The notes below the pieces were generated by a model. That model saw only the letters and a program-made list of their open reading frames with translations, searched no databases and had not been told where the DNA came from. The translations under genes were made by a program, and so were the position numbers. Of a DNA stretch of 64,000 nucleotides, positions 56,623 through 64,000 are shown piece by piece; position 1 is the stretch's first letter; every line of letters starts with the position of its first letter. Source of the stretch: Diphasiastrum complanatum (lineage: Eukaryota; Streptophyta; Lycopodiopsida; Lycopodiales; Lycopodiaceae); NCBI GenBank assembly GCA_029204225.1, contig CM055092.1, positions 25,645,274 to 25,709,273 on the forward strand. The letters run 5' to 3'.

Positions 56623-58109
56623 AGCAAGAGTATGATGCATTGATCACCAACAATACTTGGGAGCTTGTGGATCCTCCATCCAACAAGCATGTAATTGGTT
56701 GCAAGTGGGTATTTCGGATCAAGTTCAATCATGATGGCACCATCAACAAGCATAAAGCAAGATTATGTGCCAAAGGATTTTCTCAAATACATGGTCTTGA
56801 TTATGAGGAGACCTTTGCACCCGTTGCAAAGATGGTGACAATAAGAATTCTTATTTCTCTTGCTTATTTTTTCAAGTGGAAGGTGTTCCAATTAGACGTA
56901 TCCCATGCTTTTCTAAATGGTTATCTTGAGGAGGAGATCTATATGGAACAACCTCAAGGATTCATCAAGGATGAGTCCAAAGTGTGCTTGCTCTTCAAAA
57001 GTCTTTATGGACTCAAGCAAGCACCAAGATCATGGTATTCAAGACTTAATTCTTTTCTTATCTCACTAGGATCTACTCTTAGTGACTATGATCCTTCCAT
57101 GTATCTAAAGTTTGTTGATAGCAATATTGTCATTCTTCTAATTTATGTTGATGACATTATTCTTTGTGGAAGTTGTATCAAGCTAGTTGATGAAACCAAG
57201 CTAGCACTTGGATGTGAGTTGAAAATGCAAGATCTAGGAGAGATACATTACATCCTAGGCCTAGAAATTGATTTTTATGAAAATCATGTCTTTATATGCC
57301 AATCTAGATATGCTCACTCTATGTTGAAAAAATTTCATATGGAAAATTCTAAGAGCATAGATACTCCAATGGAGCAAATTGTAAAAGATCCTAATAAAGG
57401 TCATGAAAGATCCTTTGAGGACATCACACTTTTTAGGAGTCTTGTAGGCTCCTTGATTTGGCTTACCATTACTAGGCCCGATCTAAGTTTTTGTGTGCAC
57501 AAATTGAGTCAATTTATGCAAGATCCTAAGATCCATCATTGGAAGATGGCCAAGAGGATTCTAAGATATGTATCTTCATCTTGTGATTATGGTCTACTCT
57601 ATAAAAGTGAAGATCTATCCATTGTTGGCTACTCGGATTCGGACTTTGCAAGTGAGAAGATGGGTCGAAAGTCTATTAGTGCATACACTATCTTGCTTGC
57701 AGGCAATCTAATATCTTGGCTTTCCAAAAAGCAAGATACTATATCTCTCTCTTCATGTGAGGCCGAGTACAAAGCACTCACTACAACTACCAAAGAGGTG
57801 CTTTGGATTAAGAGGTTATTAATGGAGCTAAAGTGCATCAAGGATGATGATCTACCAATGATCAAGTGTGATAACATCTCGGCCAAAGCTCTTGCCAATA
57901 ATCCCATATTTCATGCAAGAAGCAAGCACATAGAAGTGGCACACCATTTTGTGAGAGAAAAGCTTATTGGAGGAGAAATCTATTTGGAGCATGTCAACTC
58001 ATCCTCTTGTATTGCCGATCTACTCACCAAGCCTTTGAGCAAAAGTGCTTTCATCAAGCATAGATCTAATCTTAAAGTTTTATCAAGATCAATGCTCAAA
58101 TCTTCATAG
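56619..58109 (+). CDS. CopG reverse transcriptase and RNase H, open
   Basis: A 496-codon frame, uninterrupted. RT: GCKWVFRIKFNHDGTIN, FAPVAKMVTIRILISLA, LDVSHAFLNGYLEEEIYM, YGLKQAPRSWYS and catalytic LLIYVDDIILCG. RNase H: SDSDFASEKMGRKSISAY, SLSSCEAEYKALTTTTKEV, FHARSKHIEV, ADLLTKPLSKSAF, ending 17 bp before the LTR. RT copies element RNA into DNA; RNase H clears the template. All palm motifs are intact, the only full-length catalytic domain pair in the window. Confidence 0.94.
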   Translation: MKQEYDALITNNTWELVDPPSNKHVIGCKWVFRIKFNHDGTINKHKARLCAKGFSQIHGLDYEETFAPVAKMVTIRILISLAYFFKWKVFQLDVSHAFLNGYLEEEIYMEQPQGFIKDESKVCLLFKSLYGLKQAPRSWYSRLNSFLISLGSTLSDYDPSMYLKFVDSNIVILLIYVDDIILCGSCIKLVDETKLALGCELKMQDLGEIHYILGLEIDFYENHVFICQSRYAHSMLKKFHMENSKSIDTPMEQIVKDPNKGHERSFEDITLFRSLVGSLIWLTITRPDLSFCVHKLSQFMQDPKIHHWKMAKRILRYVSSSCDYGLLYKSEDLSIVGYSDSDFASEKMGRKSISAYTILLAGNLISWLSKKQDTISLSSCEAEYKALTTTTKEVLWIKRLLMELKCIKDDDLPMIKCDNISAKALANNPIFHARSKHIEVAHHFVREKLIGGEIYLEHVNSSSCIADLLTKPLSKSAFIKHRSNLKVLSRSMLKSS

Positions 58110-58126
58110 ATAATTTTTTTTAGGAG

Positions 58127-58823
58127 TGTGAAGAATTGAAAAAGATTATCTATGTTAGATATAGGGGTACATCAAGCATCTAGGTGTAGGATGTTGATAG
58201 GAATAAATTTGGCATAGATGGCAAATTATGCATTTCCACTTGTAATGCCACTATTGAGCCAAAATAGAGTAAGAGGCTAAGTAATGCTTTTGTTTAATGA
58301 ATTCCAAGAGGTCCAATAGGATTTAGAGGTGGAACCTTGTGAGGTCCAATAGGAAATTGAGGTGTGCTTGAATATAGTCCAATAGAATTAAGAGGTACAT
58401 GGTTCAATGGTCCAATAGGATCAAGAGGTGACAAAGTATGGTCCAATCATAATTAAGCATAGTGGTAGCTTGTGGATCCACTAGTATCATTGTACTCCTC
58501 AGTTTGAGGCTAATTGATTTGGTGATTATATGGATTTTGTGAGTTATTGGATTTCTAGCTTTCTCTCTCTACCCGAGAGCTCATGATGCTTTTTCTCTCT
58601 CTACCCAAGGAGAGCAGCTTGTTTTTACTTAGATTATTTTTTAAATACTTCCCACACGTGTGAGTGAGAGTTGGATGTGTTTGAATGCATGTAGTAGTGT
58701 GTTTTTGCCATAGGATCTAAGATTGATCTTGAATCTCAATCTAATCTTAATCTTGGTGCATCTACACACCTTAGGAGATCACAAGTACATGTTGTGGACA
58801 ATCCACACGTGTGAAATTCAACA
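58127..58823 (+). repeat. CopG 3' LTR
   Basis: 697 bp; differs from the 5' LTR by scattered substitutions and one small replaced patch near 58711. Confidence 0.95.
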
Positions 58824-58828
58824 TTTTG

Positions 58829-59206
58829 AACACCACAATAAAACTAGAAATAATTGATCTTCACATCTTGTCACACACGTGGAAAGTATAATACTTTGTT
58901 CAGATTCAGATCTATTCATTAGACACAAAAAATATCACATTCATCATTCATCAATTCCTCATTAAAGAGAAAACTTGCCAAAATCACCATCTCTTGATAA
59001 TCTCTCGAAGTATGTACAAAATGAGCTCTCAATCCATATCAAATGATCTCGAATATGAGATTAGGTAGAATGCCATTAGGTTAGACCCTAAACCCCTGGC
59101 TCTCAAAGCCTTAGATCATGCATAATTACCCTCTTGGTAGCTCGAGTCAACTGTCTTATAAAAGTAGGTGGCCGCCCTCATAAAAAATCCCAATCATCTA
59201 GGAACA
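58829..59206 (-). mobile_element. CopH LTR part 2
   Basis: Follows the CopG target duplication and continues the CopH 5' LTR interrupted at 52745. CACACACGTGG lies near 58880. The far LTR end was not identified, so 59206 is approximate. Confidence 0.45.
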
Positions 59207-59398
59207 CCATGATATAATTCACTTTAGAAAAATATTTATTTAACTAATTCCATTTCATTATGAACATGCAAAAAAAAAAAAAAAACCTCATCATAATATA
59301 ATTCACTTTAGAAAAAAAAAAATAGCCTAATCATAATATAATTCACTTTAGAAATATATTTATTTAACTAATTTCATGTCATTATCAACATGCAAAAA
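59207..59398. repeat. Tandem AT-rich repeat with A-runs
   Basis: ATAATTCACTTTAGAAA occurs three times (about 59213, 59298, 59338); the outer two copies continue into TATTTATTTAACTAATT. The units are separated by poly(A) runs. Confidence 0.85.
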
Positions 59399-59414
59399 AC
59401 AAAAACAAAAAAAA

Positions 59415-59803
59415 ATATGGGAATAATCCATGCAGAAGATATCCATGCATGGATATCTTTAACTTCCGGTCTCGTCTGGTGAACAAACTGAAATTTGCGT
59501 GGATAATCCACGCCAAAACAACTTTCTTGCGCCGCCAACCTTCCCTCCCAAACAGTTGCCGGAATTTTCAAAATTCAATTTTGCGTGGATTATCCACGCG
59601 TGGATAATCCACATGTATAAATTTTTCGGCGTCGTGTCTAAAAAACACTGGTAGACTGGCCGGAGGCGTGTTCAAAAAAATTTTGGCGTGGATAATCCAC
59701 GCGTGGATGTTTCACGCAAACAAAATTTCGGAAAATCGACTAAGTGTCGGGTCTCGCGTGGATACTCTGCGTGGATAAACACAAAGTTTTCTAGTTGTGC
59801 TGT
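59415..59803. repeat. Palindrome cluster 3 and possible CACTA terminus
   Basis: Full GCGTGGATNATCCACGC palindromes at 59497-59513, 59583-59599 and 59686-59702, another half-overlapping copy at 59600-59612 and many partial units, as in cluster 1. Both clusters also contain CCGGCAACTG (inverted relative to each other). The cluster ends in TTTTCTAGTTGTG (about 59791-59803), whose complement CACAACTAGAAAA resembles a CACTA-type terminal repeat. Confidence 0.65.
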
Positions 59804-59963
59804 ACAGTTCTGAAATCAGAGAAAAAGATACATTAATAAGTGATGATGAGACTGGATCTAGTTAGCTCAAAATTGAGTGCTAGTAAGAGGCAAAATTTCA
59901 CCAACAATGATGAGAAGTCATTCCATTTGACAAAATAATGATTAGATGTGTATTCTCCTATCA

Positions 59964-60190
59964 AGCTCTGATACCATGAGAACTTTTCACATGTGTGAAC
60001 CAGTTGCAAGTACAAAGGATCAAGAGAATGAATGACTGCACACTAAACTAGCTTCTATTCCAAAACCAATGAGATGGAAAACATTGGCAAGCTAGTTAGC
60101 ATGAAGGCAAGAGCATTCATCACAATCCAACTATCATTACACCTCAAATGAATCAAATGGAAGTTTTACTTGAAAAAGTGTATTCTTGTG
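59964..60190 (-). mobile_element. CopL: primer site and LTR fragment
   Basis: Primer complement agctctgatacca (59964-59976) followed by an LTR start TGAGAAC at 59977 with TTCACATGTGTGAA at 59986-59999. No coding sequence to its left except about 140 bp of leader; the LTR's other end is not defined. Confidence 0.6.
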
Positions 60191-60759
60191 GTACAAAGTA
60201 ATTAGGGAGGTAGAAATGGGCCAATAGGATTTTGAGGCCTTGCCCTCCTCTCTATTATAAAAAGGGGACAACTCGAGTTTGCTGCACATGTACATATCTT
60301 CATTTCAATAAAGTAGAGACGGGACACGCGTCCCGTCAACGGCAACCTGGGCAGTGTATTTTCATTTTGAGAAATACAGTTGCTATGTGAGCTTGGAGTG
60401 GAGAGTGTTTTCTGTCCGTGTTACTATGTAGCATGATCTATGTTCTTGTTTGAAGCAGATTCTAAGTTGGTATCAGAGCCATATAGGGAGTGTACACAGT
60501 ACAACATCACCGTTGAAGAGAGCTTCGGGAGAAGAGTAGTCTTCTGAGAGTTCGGGGTTTACGGTGGGTTGAAGACAGAAAGTAAAGCACTGGTGCATAG
60601 ATTCTAGCAAACAAAAGCCTGCTAAGCTTGAGACTGTGTGAAGATTCAGTGACAGGACTTGTCAGTCGAATCTAAAGAGCGGAGAGGCGGAATTCTAAAA
60701 ATTCCGTAAAAGACTACTTGGCGTTTGCAATCGGTGTGCATTCAAACGGACACTATTTT
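60190..60759 (+). mobile_element. CopK: LTR with TATA box, primer site and leader
   Basis: TATAAAAAGG at about 60256, AATAAA at about 60307, then the primer site TGGTATCAGAGCC at 60468-60480, all plus strand. This is a 5' LTR plus about 280 bp of leader, cut by CopJ at 60760. The LTR start was not found. Confidence 0.65.
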
Positions 60760-61566
60760 TGTTAAAATTGAAAAACAATCCATATTGATTTCTTGGCTTG
60801 CTACAAATGTTGTACCATGCAAGTATGTAGCTCATTAATGAAAAATGCCAAGTTTGGCCTACATAGAATCGAGCTACATGGTTATGTATTATCTAGTTTG
60901 ATAAATGCAACTTGCATATAGTTTGTAGACATAGAATTAGCATGATTATGCTTGTAGAAACTCGTGGCAACTCACATGCATTAATTGTAAGTGATCCATA
61001 GTGACATGCAAGGCATGCACAAATTTTAATGGACACATGCATGATGATTTGGACATTTCTAGCTAGAACTAGTACACTTGTAAAAAGTTGGTAGAATTTC
61101 ATGCATGACAAGTGACAAATGTCACATAGACTCTAGATGTCACTTTAGATGTCATTTTGGAGTGGATAGATATGGTTCTACCTTGAGCTATCTCAAACTC
61201 GATAAATATGTGTAGCTCTCCACACAATCAATGATGAAGAACCAAAGTTTTGTAGCTATCTCATGCCATTTTGGATCTAAACTATTTTGCTTGTTATCTC
61301 TCTATCTTTCTCTCTCTAACTCGTGTTGAAGCTAATGCTTATACACTGATATCTTGTACTTTTGCTAATTATTGATTCATTGCTATCATATTTAGTTGCT
61401 TAGCATGCTAGATTGTGGATTAGCCATTTCTTCTTAACTAGATTTTGTTGATCAATCTAGAACCTAGTTATAGTGCCAATCACAAAGCTTAATTAAGATC
61501 AGTCACTCTTGTGGACGTTCCCCACACGTGTGAATTCTAAAAAAATTTTGTCATGGTATCAGAGCC
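60760..61566 (+). repeat. CopJ 5' LTR and primer site
   Basis: 794 bp, TGTTAAAATTG to ATTTTGTCA, then TGGTATCAGAGCC. Palindrome CCCACACGTGTGAAT at 61521-61535, near the LTR end. Confidence 0.94.
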
Positions 61567-62311
61567 ACATTAAGCTTTGCATGCTAACAACTCTGATTGT
61601 ACAAGAAACTGAGAGCTAAATCAAGCAAAGGAGCAGTTTTGCACTTCTTTCTCTCAAGTGTATTTGGATCAAATCGGACTTGAACTGAATTTTTAGACCT
61701 GAATTGAGGAAGTACAGAATTTTGGAATTCTGCACGTGTGAAAATCAGAGTTTTTCAGTCCCTTTGTTCTCCTTACTTATAGATCCAAAGATAGCAGTTT
61801 ATAGCTTGATGGAAAGCATTTGATCTGTACTTTCCATAGAAATTGAAATCAAATCAATCTGATGTGTCTAGCAAGAGTTATAAGCTCTTAAAGAGGATAG
61901 GGATAGGTCCAAAATCCGAGTGACAGCATTTTGATTTGATTCAATTATACTTTGTTCTGAATTCATTGTTTTGAGCATCCAACACAAGAAACTATAGATC
62001 AAGACTGAGTTTGAAGTATTTGAACACCCTTTGAGCCTTCTGAGTGTCAATAGTGTTTTCTTTTGAAGCATTTCACACATGCCAAAAGTAGGATTCAAAC
62101 CCAAAGTGTCTCAAACCACTTTTTGTGTCTGATCTAGATAACTTGTCTTGTGGAATATTTGAGATTCATCTCAAATATAGTTGCAAGTGTTTCACATAGG
62201 AAGGTAGTTCAACCTTAAAAATACCTATAGTGAAAGAGAGCAGCAACTCTAAGTCTGATAGGAACAAGCTCAAACATATCTCAATCCAATAACTAAGAAG
62301 TCTTCATTATA

Positions 62312-62895
62312 ATGGCATCTCAGGGAGGATATCTTCTAGAAGTCAGTGAAAGACTAAACACTTCTAATTATTGGAAGTTAAGAATGGAGTCTATTTTGAT
62401 TCTCCAGGATGTTATGGATATTGTGCTTGGTGTTGAGGAGGAGCCTCAAGCACAGGTTGAAATTCCTAAATATAAGAAGAGGGCTAGAATGGCTCTACAT
62501 TTCATTAAGATGAATGTATCTAATGAAATTTTGAGAGAGATAGGATCTTGCACTACAGCCAAAGAAGCTTGGAATGCACTAAAGACCATCTATGAAGCAA
62601 AGAATACTTCTAGAATACTCACTCTTAGGAATCAGATTTTCCAAAATTTCAAAGAAGTGAAGAGAGTGCATCTAACTATGTTATGAGAGTTAAAGATTTA
62701 CATAGAGAGCTTTCCTGTGTTGGTGTTACCATTAACCAAGTTGAGCTAGTTCAAGTCATACTGAATGGCTTGAGAGATGACTATGATAATCTTGTTCAGT
62801 CTTTTGCTATTAAGAAGGAGTTACCTATTCTAGAAACTCTCCAAGGAATTCTTATTTTTGAAGAATCTAGACAAAGCTATAAACTCTCAGGATGA
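62312..62895 (+). pseudogene. CopJ gag
   Basis: ATG 62312 (MASQGGYLLEVSERL), YKKRARMALHFIKMNVSNEI, AKEAWNALKTIYEAKNTSRI; a frameshift near 62660 leads to MRVKDLHRELSCVGV and QVILNGLRDDYDNLVQSFA, ending at TGA 62893. Confidence 0.92.
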
Positions 62896-63071
62896 GCAAA
62901 CTTGAGCATGGTGGAAGTGACAAAGCCCTCTTTGTCAAAGACGAGATGAAAGAAAGGAGTAAGAGCCAATTCTCTCAAGCATACAACAAAGACAAAGCCA
63001 AAGATTGAGATCAAGATGGTGAAGAGGATGAAACATCTCGTCCCTCTAACTCCAAAACCAAGAAGAAGAAA

Positions 63072-63530
63072 GTGAAGTGTTTCTTCTGTGGCAAAAAGGG
63101 GCACTATGCCTCTAATTTCTTCAAGAAGAGAAACCAACTCAAGCAAGCTAATCTCTCCAAAGAGATTGAAGAAGATTCTATTGCAAGTGATGGAGAAGGA
63201 TCACTTATGGTGTCTAGTTTTTCTTCATCACCTTTCAAGAAAGATGGAGCTTGGTACATAGACAATGGAGTCTCTTCACATATGTGCTGTTCAAAGGAGT
63301 CATTTGACTAAATCTTACCTTTCAAAGGACTCAAGAGATCTATTTACACAGCTAATGATCATGAGTGTCCAATAGAAGGAATTGGCAACATTCCATTGAA
63401 ACTTGCTTATTCAAAAGTTCTTGCACTTTCTAATGTTCTTTTCAATCCAAAACTTACAAATAACTTAATTAGTGTGGGAAAGTTGCTTGATAATGGTTGT
63501 GATGTAAAGTTCAACCTCTATACTGCAAAT
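63072..63530 (+). pseudogene. CopJ zinc knuckle and protease, mutated
   Basis: Zinc knuckle CFFCGKKGHYASNF lacks the last Cys (Phe instead). Protease WYIDNGVSSHMC has DNG in place of the catalytic DSG. A TAA at 63309-63311 follows, then IPLKLA-type sequence (63390-63530) up to the breakpoint. Confidence 0.9.
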
Positions 63531-64000
63531 ATCAATCATTTTGTTGTTGGTATGCCGCGACATATACCAATTTTGGCGTCGTTGTCGGGGAGCAATGCCA
63601 AATAGAATGTTCTATCATTATTCTGATTTTTGTTTGTATTTTTCAGATTCACAGGTTACTGTTCTAGTTCTTCAAGCATTTCAGAAGAGGAATAGTGAAA
63701 TCTGAGTTTCGCCCACCCTGACTCGTCATTTCACTTTTGATTTTCTATTTTCAATTTTTTGTAGAGTTCCTAAAATCATTTACAGTTTGTAAAATGTGTT
63801 AAGTTTTTGTAATGTTACAGTCTGAAGATTCTTTGTCATGTCAATAAGATACTGGTTTTTAGTAAGCAAACCTATATCTATGCTTTTTCAGATCGGATTT
63901 TTATTTTTCTTTCTCTGTTTTGCTTAGTTTCAATTTTTTACAGGATCTTCAAGCTAAAATAAAAGTTTGTTTTAAGGCTTTGGTGCTGTCCGAGAGGTGC
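63531..64000 (+). mobile_element. Ty3-gypsy LTR end, tRNA-Asp primer site and leader
   Basis: TGGCGTCGTTGTCGGGGAG at 63574-63592 matches the complement of the 3' end of plant tRNA-Asp except for two C-to-T changes; that primer is typical of Athila/Tat-type gypsy elements. The LTR upstream is cut to about 43 bp by the CopJ junction. The rest is non-coding leader running off the window. Confidence 0.75.

Larger units (their letters stand above)
52746..58823 (+). mobile_element. CopG: complete-ended Ty1-copia element
   Basis: LTRs 52746-53438 and 58127-58823 start TGTGAAGAATTG and end AATTCAACA. The target duplication TTTTG is exact (52741-52745, 58824-58828). Primer site TGGTATCAGAAC directly follows the 5' LTR, and a polypurine tract (ttttaggag) precedes the 3' LTR. 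The youngest-looking element here: the LTRs are nearly alike and pol from the end of integrase to RNase H is open. Gag has a deletion and a stop, and integrase has two stops and a frameshift, so it needs help to move. Confidence 0.96.
60760..63530 (+). mobile_element. CopJ: Ty1-copia element (CopB family), 3' truncated
   Basis: 5' LTR 60760-61553, primer site 61554-61566, gag from 62312, zinc knuckle and protease to about 63530, where the sequence switches to a gypsy leader. Integrase, RT, RNase H and 3' LTR are missing. Leader and gag match CopB (33330-34083) in the opposite orientation. Confidence 0.93.

Overview
Plant nuclear DNA, AT-rich and mostly transposable elements. The evidence for a plant is initiator-Met primed Ty1-copia elements, CACTA (En/Spm) and hAT transposase remnants, a tRNA-Asp primer site, a plant B3 transcription-factor gene and a plant-type SERINC gene remnant. 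I cannot place the species. A large repeat-rich genome is implied by nested insertions and by how few host genes there are.

Layout. 0-3 kb: first and last exons of a decayed SERINC (TMS membrane protein) gene, with a miniature LTR element (TRIM) in the first intron. 3-11 kb: sparse sequence holding an inverted hAT fragment pair and a gypsy protease fragment. 11.3-13.0 kb: a five-exon B3 (LEC2/FUS3/ABI3-like) gene on the minus strand, with one in-frame stop in its last exon. 13.9-15.2 kb: a broken reverse transcriptase of neither copia nor gypsy type. 15.6-23.1 kb: a head-to-head pair of CACTA-like genes, one split by a complete copia element (CopA, exact 5-bp target duplication). 23.2-28 kb: a decayed gypsy pol carrying a solo copia LTR, followed by a coiled-coil ORF full of nonsense codons. 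28.9-41.7 kb: three copia elements on the minus strand (CopB, CopC, CopD) plus a TNP2 fragment. 41.9-59.8 kb: probably one CACTA-like element, with palindrome clusters at both ends and divergent ORF2 and TNP2 genes. It was later filled by CopE/CopF, CopH and CopG; CopG lies inside CopH. 60-64 kb: LTR pieces, CopJ (same family as CopB) and the tRNA-Asp primer site of a gypsy element.

Functionally almost everything is transposon. Copia genes encode gag, protease, integrase, reverse transcriptase and RNase H; nearly all copies carry stops, frameshifts or deletions. CopG is closest to intact (paired LTRs, perfect target duplication, 496-codon RT-RNase H ORF). The least conventional signals are the head-to-head CACTA gene pair seen twice, the palindrome clusters, the tRNA-like sequence inside a TRIM LTR, a non-autonomous copia family with a large unrecognised ORF, and a 14-bp CACGTG-centred palindrome repeated in LTRs of several copia families.
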